Shown: one piece after another, positions 1-12,392 of the stretch | How positions within the stretch are numbered: the stretch's first letter is position 1 | Layout: each line of letters begins with the position of its first letter | Program-made: the position numbers and the translations under genes | The notes under the pieces: model-generated | Databases searched by the model: none | What the model was told of the DNA's origin: nothing | The model's input: only the letters and a program-made list of their open reading frames with translations | Assembly: GCF_000143415.4 (NCBI RefSeq) | Contig: NW_003314364.1 | Coordinates: 428,676 to 492,675 of the forward strand | From: Selaginella moellendorffii | Taxonomy: Eukaryota; Streptophyta; Lycopodiopsida; Selaginellales; Selaginellaceae | Reading direction: 5' to 3' | DNA: 64,000 nucleotides

Positions 1-295
1 TTGAGAGACGAGACTGTGATGCAAGTGGTGTTAGACCACTGCGTGACCAAGGTGAAGGGGCATGGCATTAGCGTAACAAGCTGATATGTCGGTGGTACCT
101 TGGGGTGTCGGTCATGGGATCAGACACGTGGAGCACTTGGGCCAAGTGCAAAGGTTGAGTGGTGGGGATGCTATTCTCAGGACTAGCAAGCCTAAATCCA
201 GAATAGGACTTATGGCGGTTATGAGTAAGACGCCTCTAAGTGGTCGGAGGTGTGGTTAAGCAACTAAAGTAGAATGGAAAAATTAGTCATTTACA
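1..295 (+). mobile_element. 3' part of a 5' LTR, large LTR family (cut by window start)
   Basis: This matches the last part of the complete LTR at 20956-22736, ending TTTACA at 295. It is followed at once by a primer binding site, so it is the 5' LTR of an old plus-strand element whose 3' LTR begins near 9368. It is diverged and AT-rich compared with the young copy, with many C-to-T and G-to-A differences. Confidence 0.85.
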
Positions 296-2021
296 ATTTG
301 GTATCAGAGTTGTTCGTTAGTTTAACTCTTATTGATGGCCAAGTATATCACCACTTGTATTAGAATTGGAAGGTCCTAAATATGGACCTATCCTTGAGGA
401 GTAGCATGTCGAGAGGATATGGCTCCCCACTCAAGTTCATGCATGAACTTGTGCGCAATATGGTGGAGTAAGGGAACAACTTTGGGATCTTGGGCCAGTA
501 AGGGAATAACTTTGGAATCTTGGGAACAATATAAGGTTTTCCTTAGAGAGTTGAGGATGTGATTCAGATGAGTGTTTGACTTAGCAAACTGGTTAATGTG
601 GTTGTGGTAAACAATTATAGTTGGGATCACGGGAGAGATAGAGACTCCAAAACAATAAAGGAGTCACAAGATTATCCTTATATAGTTGAGGTTGGTGCTC
701 ATGAATTTGAGACCAGAATTAAAGATCAAATATCGAAGAGGACACAAGTCCTTGAAATGGTAGCTAGGGTTACCTTTAATAAATGCTAGAACAACCTAAG
801 GAGTTGGGGGTGTACTTAGAGGATGAGTTGGTATTCTCATCATATGGATAAATAATCCTAAGGGGCAAAGATTGCCCACAGAGAACAAAATCAAGTGTCG
901 AAGTAACACTTGCAAAGATGGTCCTTCGGAGTAGAATAGGAATACAAGAAGTGTTAATTCTAGTGAGATAACACCTCAAAACTAGGACCTCACGGGTTAT
1001 TGGATTAACAAAGTCCAAAAATCTAAATGACTTAAGTAGAGTCAAAGAATGGTCTTAAGGGATTGCTAGGAGAATTTGGATTGAGGTGTGTTGTACTTTA
1101 CGAAGGATGAGGAGGATTATAAGATCCAAGTATGAGAACGGCAGGTATCTCATCGATGGTAGAATGTGCCATACTAAAATTATGGGAAAAATGTTCCTAG
1201 AAGAAAGCAACTTTGGCACAGAGTTGTGTGTGAACACTATGGTGCAGTGCTAACTGATAGTTGGCATGAGAAACGATTGCTTTCATCTTAGCAAAGACTC
1301 AGACACAAGTGGGAAGTAGTGTAAAGATAGGTTTGTAGAGCCAATGGTGTGGAGACACCAAATATGCCAAGGCGTGATGCCTTAAGGTCAAGTTGGCAGG
1401 TTCATGAAAACCCCTTCCCAAGGAATCATAATGGAAATGAAAATGGCATAGCCTAAGCTAGAAGGCATATGATTGGAGTGTGGTGACCTAAATAATGATA
1501 GAGGTGTGAAAGCACCAGCAATGAGTTGTAATACTTGACAAACTATGAGGCAAGTAAGCAAAAGGTGCAAAATAATTGGTGAAACTAGTAGAAGGTAACT
1601 ATTTAAAACTTTTTATTGGGATAAAGAAGTTAGATATACCCTAATGGGGGATAAATTACTTATATTGTGATGTAGTAAATCAATGTTGTAAAGGGAATGC
1701 TCATTATCAAAGAGGCCATCATTGGGACTCCTAAACACTCTAGAACACCAAAAGGTAGTGTTTGGTGTCATGAGGGCAATAGATAAAGCCCAAGGGACTA
1801 AATCCCTAACGAATGATGGATAGGAGGTGCTATCCAAACATCCAAGGTTGCAAAGACGGGAGAAGTCTGTTTACCAAAATTGGACAAATCCAAAAGTGGA
1901 ATTGTGGCAAGGCTAGTGATGGGCATATAAATGCTCATAAGTAGAAACGTTAATCCCGATATATGGGATTATAAGGTGAGCATACATGGATTGAGGAACC
2001 ACTCCTAGGATATTGGGTAAG
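296..2021 (+). mobile_element. Internal region of the large LTR family, old copy, first segment
   Basis: Collinear with about 22737-24460 of the complete element. It has no gag, protease, reverse transcriptase or integrase motif on either strand; only short chance ORFs are present. It is broken at 2022 by a minus-strand LTR fragment. Confidence 0.75.
299..309 (+). other. Primer binding site (tRNA-iMet type) of the old plus-strand element
   Basis: TGGTATCAGAG starts three bases after the LTR end. This is the usual plant LTR-retrotransposon site complementary to the 3' end of initiator tRNA-Met. It fixes the orientation of the element as plus. Confidence 0.85.
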
Positions 2022-2488
2022 TGTAAGCGACTAAATTTTCCATTCTTCTTTAGTCACTTAACCACACCTCCAACCACTTAGAGAAGTCTCACTCACAACC
2101 TCCCTAAATCTTATTTCAGACTTGGGCTTGCTAGCCCCGAGAATGGCATCCCCGCCACTCTACCTTTGCACTTAATCCAAGTGCTCCACGTGTCCGATCC
2201 CATGACCGACACCCCAAGGTACCACCGACATATCAGCCCGTTACGCTAAGGCCATGCCCCTTTACCTTGGTCACACTGGTGGTCTAACACCACCTGCATC
2301 ACAGCCCCATCTCTCAAGGGTTGGGCCATCCGTCCATGAGTGATCATTCTAGATCCACTCCTTAGCATCCTTAGGATGCCCACAGACATAGGGAATAGCT
2401 TTCCCCAATATCCCTTTTCTGGTCTTCACCAAGTCCCTTTCTGCCCATGGCCATGTTCGCCAACATTGCCACTGGATTGAGGCCCATT
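2022..2488 (-). mobile_element. LTR fragment, large family, minus strand
   Basis: Begins TGTAAGCGACTAAATTTTCC, the reverse complement of the family's LTR end, and follows the LTR for about 470 bases before stopping inside it. No target duplication was found, so it may be a rearranged or truncated solo LTR. Confidence 0.75.
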
Positions 2489-2489
2489 A

Positions 2490-4431
2490 AGAACAACCCA
2501 AGGAGTTGGGGGGTGTACTTAGAGATGAGTTGGTATTCTCATCACATGGACAAGTAGTCCTAAGGGGCAAAGGTTGCCCCCAGAGAACAAAATCAAGTGT
2601 CAGAGTAACACTTGTGAAAATAGTCCTTTTGAGTGGGACAAGAATGCAAGAAGTGTATTCCAGTGAGCTAGTGCCTCACAAGTAGGACATTACGGGTCTG
2701 TGGATTAACCAAGTCTAAAACTGCTGGATGACTCAAGTAGAGTCAAGGGATGGTCCTAAAAAGACTGATGGAAGCATTTGGACTGAGATGTGTTGTACCC
2801 TACAAAGGATGGGTGGAGGATCATGGGATCTAAGGATGAGAACAGAGGGTATCTCATCGATGGCAAAATGTGCCATGCTAAAGTCGTGGGAAAGGTGTTC
2901 CCAAAAAGAAACAACTTCGACACAAAGTTGTGTGTGACCTCTATAGTGCAGTGCTAACAGATGGTTGACATGAGAAAGAGTGGTATTGGTCTTGGCAAAG
3001 ACTTAGACACAAAGAAGAAGTATCATAGAGGTAGGCTCGTGGAGCCAATTGTATGGAGACACCAAATGTGCCAAGGTGTGATACCTTGAGGCTATGGTGG
3101 TGGGTTCATGAGAACCCCTTGCCAAAGGAATCCCAATAGAAATGGGAATGGCATATCCTAAGCTGCAGAGCATGCAGTTGGAGTGTGGTGACCCAGATAA
3201 TGATGGAGGTGTGGAAGCACCAGCAATGAGTTGTAGGACTTGACAACTACGAGACAACTAAACAAGAGGTGCAAAATAATTGGTTAAACGGGTAAAACGT
3301 AGCTACCCAAGCCTTCTTAATGGCATAGGGAAGTTGGATATACCCTTACGGGGGATTAGTTGTTTATGTTGCGATATAGTAAATTAATGTCATAAAAGGA
3401 AATACTCATTGTCAAGGAAGCTGTCATTGGGACACCCAAACACTCTAGAACACCAGGAGGTGGTGTTTGATGTCGCGAGGGCAGTAGATAAGGCCCAAGG
3501 GACTAAGTCCCTAACGAATGATGGATAGTAGGTGCTATCCAAATGTCCAAGATGGCAGAGACAGGAGAAGACTGTCTACTCGAATTGGACAAAGCCAAAA
3601 ATGGAATTTTGGCAAGGCTAGTGATGGGCATGCAAAGGCCCGTATGCAACAATGTAATCCCGGTGTGTGGGATTATAGGGTGAGCATACCTGGATTGAGG
3701 AACCACTCCCTAGGCTATCGGGTAGATTCATCCCTAAGAATACTTGCTAAGGCATGATAGAAAGTGCAAAGCTATCCTCCTGGTCTGGAGGAGAATGACC
3801 GAAGGAAAGGTGTGAAGCCAAAAGCAAGAAGTAAGGGGATAGAACCGAACCATAGGAATCGAAGGGCATAACCAAGGTTGGTTATGCCAGCTGGGAGTGG
3901 AGAATCAAGTGGGGGCTCGAGGGTGTTGCCGCTAGCAACCGTGATACTATGGAGAGTCTAAAATATGGAATTGTCCATGTTAGACTATGTGATAATCGAA
4001 AAGCTTGCAAAAAGGGAGGCTTTAGAGTTCCTTTAAAGTTCCCAAAGAAGATTCTAGGTAGCTTAGTACCTAGAAAGGCCAAGCGTAAATGGTTCAAGGA
4101 ACGCGCGAAATCAGAGTGGCGCAGCAGAAGCATGGTCTTGAAGCTTGCCATGAGGTAAGGCTATCAAGGTTAGGGAAGTAGTTCTCAAGTGTTCAAAGAG
4201 AGGGCTTTGAACGAAAGTCAATGATCAAGGGCTTTCACGCTTGTGCAGGAACCATGTTACAGTGGTCGGAGGACTTGCCAAATCGAGATTGGCAAGTCAG
4301 GGGAACAAATACCCTAGTTGAAGGTGATAACTTCAAAAAGGGTGGGCCATGGGGCCAAGCATGGAGAAGTCCATGCATGATCACAGGCTTGTCAAGTGAG
4401 AGGACTTAGCAGCAGGGAGGAACTAGGTATA
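2490..4431 (+). mobile_element. Internal region of the large LTR family, second segment
   Basis: Collinear with about 23222-25165 of the complete element. It overlaps, in element coordinates, the segment that ends at 2021, so it is a duplicate fragment and not a simple continuation. No coding capacity was seen. Confidence 0.7.
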
Positions 4432-4959
4432 ACACTGGGTATGGCCTTCTTGGGCCAAACTGGCCTTTCCTAGAAATTGGCTCCACTGGACTCCAATCAC
4501 CACACTCTCCTTACTATATTTTTGGAACCCCCCATAGCCCCCCACAACCCCTAATCACTTTGGGCTTTCACCCAACTGCCTGTATTAGTATTCGGACTCG
4601 GATTCGGACTTGGACTTAGTCTCGGTCCTGTTCTCAGACTTGGACTCAGTCTTGGTCTCAGTCCCGGTTCCATCTCGAACTCCATCTTAGGTTCATCTCG
4701 GACTCCATCTCGGACTCCATCTCGGACACTTCCACGTGTCATATTTTGGTCCTCTTGTGTCCTTTTTTTAGAGACTCACTCATTGCTCACTTCATGCTTG
4801 TTCCTCGAGCACTTCATTGGGAGTTCCACTCCCACTTTCAACCTTTTCAAGTTAGAGCTTTTAATCCAAACGTGTTACGCTCGTTTGGCTTTTACTTCAG
4901 CCACTACCACGTGACGCCCTTTCAGCTCCACTTTGGGCTTAGGGATTTTATGTCTCACA
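4432..4959 (-). mobile_element. LTR fragment, large family, minus strand (5' part of the LTR)
   Basis: Covers the 5' part of the LTR in reverse, including a short minisatellite tract at about 4580-4740 and the terminal TGTGAGACAT on the minus strand. Together with 2022-2488 it could be the two ends of one minus-strand LTR that lost its middle. Confidence 0.7.
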
Positions 4960-7184
4960 TTGTATTGGCATTGGAAGACCCCAAAAGTGAGACTGTCCTC
5001 GAGGAGTAGCATGTCGAGATGGCATGAGTCTCCACTTTAGTTCATATGCAAACATGTAGGCAACATGGTGGATAAAAAAGAGCCAATAAAGGAACAATTT
5101 TAGGATCTTGAGAATAATATAAAGTTTTTCTTAAAGAGTTGAGGATGTGATTTAGATAAGCATTTAACTTAGCAAACTGACAATTATGGTTGTGGTAAAC
5201 AACTATAGTTAGGATCACGAAAAGGATGAAGACTCTGAGATAATAAAGGAGTCATAGGATTAATAAAGGTCGGAATAGCCCAAGGAGTTAGAGATGTACT
5301 TAGAGGATGTCAATATTCTCATCATATGGACAAATAATCCTATGATGCAAAAGTAGCTCATATGGAACAAAAAATAATCAAGTGTCGAAGTAACACTTAT
5401 AAAAATGGTCCTTATGAGTAGGACATGAATACAAGAAGTGGTATTTTAGCGAGTGCATCTCAAAAGTAGCCATGAGGCTAGGACCTTATAGATCGTCAGA
5501 TTAGCAAAGTCCAAAAGCTAGATGACTTAAGTGGAGTCAAGGAATAGTCCTAAAGGATTGGTTGAAGCATTTGGATTGAGGTGTGTTGTACTTTACAAAG
5601 AATGAAGAAGATCATAAGATCTAAGTATGATAATAATAGGCATTTCATTGATGGCAAAATATGCTATACTAAAGTTGTTGAAAAAAGGTGTCTATGGAAA
5701 AAAACAACTTTGGCAAAGAGTTATGTGTGAATGTTAATTGATAATTGCTAGAAGAAATGACTACTATTATATTAGCAAGACCTAGACACAAGTGGAAGTG
5801 TTGTAAGAGTAAACTCATAAAGCTGATGGTGTGGAGACACCAAATGTGCCAAGATGTGATTTCTTAAGATCAAATTAGTTAGTTCATGAGAACCCTTTGC
5901 CAAAGGAATCCCAATGAAAATGGGATTGGCATAACTTAAGCTAAAAGGCATATTATTTGAGTGCGGTGACCCAAATAATGATGGATGTGTGGAAGCGATA
6001 ACAATGAATTATAGGACTTAACAAGTATGAGGCAACTAAGCAAAAGGTGTAACATAATTTATTGGATTGGTAAAAGTTAATTTCCCAAGACTTTTTATTG
6101 GGATATGGAAGTTAGATATATTCTTTAAACTAATAAATTAATTATATTGTAATATAGTCAATTTTGTAAAGAGAAATACTCATTATCAAAGAAGGCTATC
6201 ATTAGGACACCTAAACACTCTAAAACTCCAAGTGGTGTTTGGTATTATAAAGGTATTTGATAAAGCCCAAGGGACTAAGTCCCTAGCGAATAATGGATAG
6301 TAGATACTATCCAATATCCAAGATTGCAAAGACATGAGAAGTTTGTCTATCCAAATTGAATAAATCCAAAAAGGATTTTGGTAAAGCTAGTGACGAGTAT
6401 ATAAAGGCCTATAAGTAGCAACATTAATCTTGATGTATGGGATTACAAGGTGAGCATATCTAGATTGTGAAACCACTCCCTAGGATATCAAGTATGTTCA
6501 TCCCTATGAATATTTGCTAAGTCATGGTAGAAAGTGCAAAGCTATCCTCCTAGTCTTGAGGAGAATAACAGAAGGAAACATGTGAGGCCAAAAACAAGTA
6601 GTAAATGGATAGAATTAGATTATAATAATCAAAGGGTATAACTAAGAGTAGTTATACAAGTTGGGAGTGGAGAATCATGCCAGCAATTATGATACTATGG
6701 AAAGTCTAAAGTATGGAATTGTCCATGTTAAACCATATGGCAATTAGAAAGCTTGTGAAAAGAGAAGCCTTAGCAAGCTAATGGATAGGATCCCTTTAAT
6801 ATTTCTAAAGACAATTCTCGGTAGATTGATACCTAAAAAGATAAGTGTAAATGGTTCATAGGATTATACGAAATTAGTGGTGCAACAAAAGCATAGTTTT
6901 GAAGCTTGTTATGAGGCAAGGCTATCAAGGTTAGGGAACTAATTCCCAAGTGTTTAAAGAGATGGCTTTGAATGAAAGTCAATAGTTAAAGACTTTCATA
7001 CTTATATATGAAACCATGTTATATTGGCCAAATGACTTATTAAGCTTCAAAAGAGATGGCTTATAGGGCCAAGTATGGAAAAGTTCATGCATGATCACAA
7101 ACTTGTCAAATGAGAGGACTTAGCAATTCAGAGGAATTAAATTCCTAAGTTGTGATCTATAACGTGCTTTGGGTATAAGTTGGT

Positions 7185-7310
7185 GCACATGCATAAGGAG
7201 TTATGCCAAACATCCTAGGTAATGTTGTTTGTAGATGCATGTACGAAGGTTACATTTGAGTTCCAACCCTCTAGTGCTTGGGTTCGAGTTCCAACTCACT
7301 AGGGCGTAGC
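7185..7310 (+). other. Hairpin chain with B-box-like motif, decayed copy
   Basis: Counterpart of 25213-25326. Two stems are kept although their bases changed: AACAT (7209-7213) with ATGTT (7222-7226), and TTTGTA (7228-7233) with TACGAA (7242-7247). The first T-arm-like hairpin is largely broken here. Confidence 0.5.
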
Positions 7311-8206
7311 GATGGTTTGGAATACAAGGACACTCATTTTGGTGGTTATGGACTTTCAATAAAGAGACTAGCTTAAGCACACTACTAAGTAGAAGATGCC
7401 CTAGAGTCATGATGCACAGTTAGATTGCTTAGTGTAAAAGCTCGACATATATAACTTGAACACTTTGGTGCAAGTGGCATCAAAGACGTGGTGGATGAAA
7501 TGGGGACACCCAATCTTAATTGCTATAGACCTTTGGTCAAAAGGGCTAGCTTTGGCTTACCACCAAGTGTTGGGGATACCCCTAGGGTTATAATCAACAA
7601 TTAAAGGTTTAGAAAACCTAGAACCTATTGGCAGACATGTTAAGGTGTCAAGATAAGATCACTAAGTGATCTTGTGGCTAAACAAGGACAAAGTCCTTGT
7701 TTGGTTAAAGAATAAAATTTCTAGTTCAAAGTGTTGATTTGAACTATTAGTAATGGTGTGACTTGGTCAAGATGACTAAGTCAGAAGGACACATAAAGGA
7801 AATGAGCTATGTTAATGCAATGGCATAGTGAGTCCAAGAAAATAGTCTTTAGGAAAGACTCATAGGAAGGTCACAAAGTTGGGCTGTGGATAGAGCCTAT
7901 AACAAAAAATGTTAACGAGACCTATTAGGGGTGAACACCCTCTACACTTAGCAAAGTAGAGTCTTTGTTATAGAATTACAAAGATACCTTGAGGATGGAG
8001 GTAGTGATCTTATATTGCTTAGTACAACAATCAAAAGATAGGAGCAAAAGGGTAGTGGCCAACATTGGGCCATGGAAATCATTGGAACGAATCTAAATAA
8101 CAACGTTAAGCAAAGAACACTCATATGTTCACATGTTCATACATTGTGGCACAGAAACTTTCTCTCTAAAACTGGATCCTCAAATGCTCCATTTTGACAC
8201 ACGTGA

Positions 8207-8798
8207 TGTCAGCAACCAAACAGAACGACTCGAGAAATGGTCCATAGGGTTTAAATATAGAGGGAAAGGGCCCATGAATAAAAGTGCACCCTCTTTTCTA
8301 ATCAGTTAAGGGTTTTATGATATTTGGGGTTAAGCATCTTTAGGTTTGAATAGTACTAGGATAAATGACCTCTTAAGAAGTCTAAATTTAGGATACATTT
8401 GGTATCAGAGATAGGTTTTGGCTCCAACTCTATTAATTAACTAGGGGAATTGTACCACATGCTAATTGACATCTAGTAAGTCTAGTTTGCTTTGGCTAGG
8501 CTCGACCCAAGGGATAGGGTGTTAAGAGAGTGGGGCTCTCAAGAGAGTTGTGACTCTTAACTTCCATTCACGAAGGCGTGAAGTTATAGAGAAGCGTGGT
8601 GGATTGTTAGCAACCAAAGAAAACAACTCAAGAGATAGTTTATAAGGTTCAAATATAAAGGGAAAAGGCCTATGAATAAGAGTGCACCCCTTTTTCTAAT
8701 CAGTTAAGGGTTTTAGGATACTTAAGGTTATGTGTCTTTGGGTTTAAATAATACCGGGATGAGTGATCTTTTAGAAAGTCCAAATTCAAGAGCTTATA
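8207..8798 (+). mobile_element. TRIM: complete miniature LTR retrotransposon
   Basis: Two direct repeats, 8207-8397 (191 bp, TGTCAGCAACC...GATACA) and 8605-8798 (194 bp, TGTTAGCAACC...CTTATA), flank about 207 bases. A primer binding site TGGTATCAGAG lies at 8400-8410, and a purine-rich GAGAAGCGTGGTGGA precedes the second LTR. The flanks are CGTGA (8202-8206) and GGTGA (8799-8803), a 5-bp target duplication with one mismatch. There is no coding capacity, which is typical of TRIM elements. It sits inside the internal region of the larger old element, so it inserted later than that element. Confidence 0.85.
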
Positions 8799-9367
8799 GG
8801 TGAAAATTTCAATAGAGGGAGTGGCAATAAAGCCAAATGATAAGGCCGTGGACAACCCTAACACAAATCATGGATAAGTGGAACTTAGTGCCTAGAATGG
8901 CACGAAATAGAAGAGAGGATGATAGTGCCTTTATATAAAGAACTTCATAAAATGAGTTCATAATATGGAGTTTACACAATATGTGCAATGCAAGGTGTCA
9001 AACACACCCTGAAAATTGATCTCAAGAAGTCAAAATTAAAAATTTTAAAGTGTGATGCTTATATTGATAGAAGCTGAAACTACTCAAGAATGAATAGTTG
9101 GATTGAGATAAAAGTGCCTTTAACAGGTTTAGTGAGAACTTAACCAAATAAAGGGATAAAGCCACTACAAGTGGTCTAATTAGTCTCTAAGTTAGAGAGA
9201 CTATATTCCTTAGAGGATGGGCAAGGCATGGTAAACCTTCAATGCTGAATCATTGATGAATTTTGGCTTGGTACTAAAGATGAAAAGAGTAATATATAAT
9301 GGTGTTACTTTATAAAATGATTTATTGTTCGATGATAACATCGAACTTCATCTATGGGTGGTGGAGT

Positions 9368-10778
9368 TTTGAGACACAAATCCGTGAGCCCTAAAGTGGA
9401 GCCAAAAAGGTGCCACATGGTAGTGGTCAAAGCGGAAGTCCAACAAATATAACATGTTTGAACCAAAGGTTTCAACTTGGAAAGTTGAGAGTGGGAGTGG
9501 AACTCCAAACGAAGTGTTCAAGGGATAAGCACAAAACAATTGGTGAATGAGTCTCTAAAATATGACACAAGAAGGATTGATACATGGCAAGTGTTGCGAC
9601 ATATGGAAGTGTCAAGAAAGAGTTTGAAAAGGAGTCCAAGATGGAGTCCAATATGGACCCAAAATGGAGTCTGAAATGGAGTCCAAAAAGGAGTCCAAGA
9701 AGGAGTTCAAAATGGAGTCTAATATGGACCTAAGATGGAGTCCGAAACAGAGTCTGATAAGAACTTGAAATGGACCCAAGATGGAGTCTGAGATGGAGTC
9801 CAAAACGGAGTCCAAGATGGACTCTAAGATGGAGTCTGATATGGAGTCCAAGATGGATTTGAATGGAGTCTGAGATCAAATCCAAGATAGACCTAAGTGG
9901 AGTTTGAGGTCGAGGCCAAGAAAGAGACTAAAAGCGAGACTGAGACCAAGACCAAGACCGAGATTGAGACCGAGATTGAGACTGAGACCGAGTCCGAATC
10001 CAATTCTAAGGGTGAAAACCCAAAGCAATCATCTCCTAAACCCTAAGGGGTTTGATGAGCTCTAAAAGTAAAGTAGGGGGAGGACTTTAGTAGAGCCAAT
10101 TTGGCTAAGAAAGGCTAGTGTGACTAAGGAAGGCTATACCCACATGTTGGGTGATGATATATCCATTGAGGAGTCCAAAGCTAAAGTGAATACAAACAGA
10201 TAAATATGGTAGCTTGATAAAGTGTTCAAGAGGTGACTCTAGCTCCCTTAGGAGATTGGCTAGTCAATGTTCCCAATCCAAGTGTGGTTGGCACTACCTA
10301 CTTGGATACTTAGTGTGGCTCATTAGAACTTTTCTTTAGCTATATGGCTAGGGCACTCAAAGGTGGAAGGTGGGGAGAGTACTTACAAGGCTCGCATAGG
10401 GCAATAGTGTTTCAAAATATCGTCCTAAAATTTTGGATTATGGAAAGGAAGAGGAGTAGTCCTCTGGTATAGTGACCAAGGATACAATCATATGGTGAGG
10501 AAGTCTAGAGATCAGTGGGACTTAGTGGTTGGGCCTTTAAGCCTTGACCCAGTTGTGGTGTTGGCGAGCACAGCCGTGGATGGAAAGGGACTTCGTGGGA
10601 ATGGAAGAAGGGACATTTGGGAAGGGTGTTCCCTGTGTCTCCAAGCATCTTAAGGGTGATAAGGTGTGGTCAAGGAATGACCACTCATGGAGGGATGACC
10701 TAGTCTTTGAGAGACATGACCATGATGCAATTGATCTTGGACTACCAATGTGATAAGAGTGTATAGGTATAGCCTTAG
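9368..10778 (+). mobile_element. 3' LTR of the old plus-strand element (truncated)
   Basis: Follows the polypurine-like tract and begins with a mutated terminus (TTTGAGACAC instead of TGTGAGACAC). It contains a decayed minisatellite at about 9605-9998. It stops inside the sequence that normally reads GGCCTTAGCGTAACGG, where a different LTR starts. Confidence 0.8.
9605..9998 (+). repeat. Minisatellite inside LTR (decayed array)
   Basis: Degenerate GAGATGGAGTCC-type units followed by GAGACC hexamers. This is the same three-zone array as in the other LTR copies, with more substitutions. Apparent ORFs across it on both strands come from the 6/12-base periodicity. Confidence 0.8.
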
Positions 10779-11115
10779 TGTTGAGATCCGCTCAGATCTC
10801 CTGGCACGAATCACCAATATATTCCATGGAAAAGAAATATAAGGATCTTTCAGTGGGAACCACTTCTTCCCGCAACAGCTGAGGGACCAGCAGACAATTT
10901 TTTGAGAGGGGTGTGATGTTAGGAAGCATTCTCATCGCTTCTATGGATGGTTTTGGCCTGGACAATTTAGGCTTGGTGAGCATAGTACGGCAAGGATTCC
11001 TCATAAAAGGAGGGAGTCTCTCTCCTCTTTTGATTTCTCTCTTTTTCCTCCTTGTATTTCTTTTCCATGGAATATATTGGTGATTCCTGCCAGGAGACTT
11101 GGGTGGATCTCAACA
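10779..11115 (+). mobile_element. LTR of a second family with 66-bp inverted ends
   Basis: Starts TGTTGAGATCC and ends GGATCTCAACA. About 66 bases at each end form an imperfect inverted repeat with roughly six mismatches, so the single strand can fold into a long hairpin. A primer-site-like TGGTATTGGAGC follows at 11117-11128, which favours an LTR over a foldback MITE. No second LTR of this family was found in the window. Confidence 0.65.
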
Positions 11116-11116
11116 G

Positions 11117-11128
11117 TGGTATTGGAGC
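11117..11128 (+). other. Primer binding site-like sequence of the second LTR family
   Basis: TGGTATTGGAGC, one base different from the usual TGGTATCGGAGC/TGGTATCAGAGC sites, directly after the 10779-11115 LTR. The element's internal region seems to resume at 14866 after the solo LTR insertion. Confidence 0.6.
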
Positions 11129-11365
11129 AACACTACTGATTTGTGAGACACAAAATCCCTAGTCCCCAAAGTGGAGCCGAAAAGGGTGCCACGTGGTAGT
11201 GGCCGAAGCGAAAGCCAAACGAGCATAACACGTTTGGACTAAAAGCTCCGACTTGGAAGGTCAAGAGCGGGAGTGGAACTCCCAACAAAGTGCTCGAGGA
11301 GCAAGCACGAGGCAACCAATAAGAAAGGCTCCAAAAAGGGACCCAAAAAGGACCAACACATGACA

Positions 11366-11886
11366 CATGGAAGAGTCCGATATGGAGTCCAAAGTGGAGT
11401 CTGAGATGGAGTCCGATATGGAGTCCGAGATGGACCCGAAGTGGAGTCCGATATGGAGTCCGATATGGAGTCCAAGATGGAGTCCGAGATGGACCCGAAG
11501 TGGAGTCCGATATGGAGTTCGAGATGGAGTCCGATATGGAGTCCGAGATGGAGTCCGAGATGGACCCGAAGTGGAGTCCGAGATGGACCCGAGATGGAGT
11601 CCGAGATGGACCCGAGATGGAGTCCGAGATGGACCCGAAGTGGAGTCCGAGATGGACCCGAGATGGAGTCCGAGATGGACCCGAGATGGAGTCCGAGATG
11701 GACCTGAGATGGAGTCCGAGATGGACCCGAGATGGAGTCTGAGATGGACCCGAGATGGAGTCCGAGATGGACCTGAGATGGAGTCCGAGATGGACCTGAG
11801 ATGGAGTCCGAGATGGACCCAAGATGGAGTCCGAGATGGACCCGAGATAGAGTCCGAGATGGAGTCCGAGATGGAATCGAGACCGG

Positions 11887-11917
<31 letters not shown>

Positions 11918-11996
11918 TCCGAGTCCGAGTCCAAATCCGGGACCAAGACTGAGTCTGAGTCCGAGTCCGAGTCCGAGTCCGAGTCCGAGTCCGGAG
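11366..11996 (+). repeat. Minisatellite inside LTR
   Basis: Tandem GAGATGGAGTCC / GAGATGGACCC units, then GAGACC hexamers, then GAGTCC hexamers. The periods are multiples of three and the units lack stops, so overlapping frames stay open on both strands. I regard these as artefacts and not proteins. Confidence 0.9.
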
Positions 11997-12074
11997 CCTG
12001 AGAGGGTGAAAGCCCAAAGCGTTCGTCTCCCAGACCCTGGGGGGTTTGGTGAGCTCCAAAAGTATAGTAGGGGG

Positions 12075-12174
12075 NNNNNNNNNNNNNNNNNNNNNNNNNN
12101 NNNNNNNNNNNNNNNNNNNNNNNNNNNNNNNNNNNNNNNNNNNNNNNNNNNNNNNNNNNNNNNNNNNNNNNNNN
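12075..12174. other. Assembly gap (100 N)
   Basis: Exactly 100 N inside an LTR. A round number suggests a gap of unknown size. By comparison with the other LTR copies, the missing piece is the stretch just after the minisatellite. Confidence 0.98.
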
Positions 12175-12392
12175 TTGGGAAGTCCAAGACTAGAGTGAAC
12201 ACGGACCGACAAGCGGGGTAGCTTGGTGAAGTGTTCAAGAGCCGGCTCTAGTTCCCCCGGGAGATCGACTGGTCGATGCTCCCAGTCCAAGTGTGGGTGG
12301 CACTACCTACTTGGATACCAGGCGTGCCTCAACGGAACCTCGCTCTAAGCCCATGGCTAGAGCACCCAAGGGCGGAAGGCGGGGAGAGTACT

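Larger units (their letters stand above)
4960..9367 (+). mobile_element. Internal region of the large LTR family, decayed third segment up to the 3' LTR
   Basis: Collinear with about 22798-26833 of the complete element, interrupted by the TRIM at 8207-8798. It ends in GGGTGGTGGAG, the likely polypurine tract, just before the 3' LTR. It is clearly AT-richer than the young copy, as expected from long decay of methylated cytosines. No protein-coding frame was recognised. Confidence 0.75.

Noticed and set aside
11366-11996. CRISPR-like or other spaced repeat array
   Set aside because: The units are contiguous tandem repeats without unique spacers, within a plant LTR.
11133-12290. Long open frames (up to 385 codons) across LTR minisatellites on both strands, also at 13116-14260, 16027-16952, 17366-18488, 20776-22013 and 26733-27885
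   Set aside because: They arise from stop-free 6- and 12-base tandem units with a period of three, give low-complexity Ser/Arg/Pro/Glu strings in all frames and cross LTR boundaries. No conserved domain is present.
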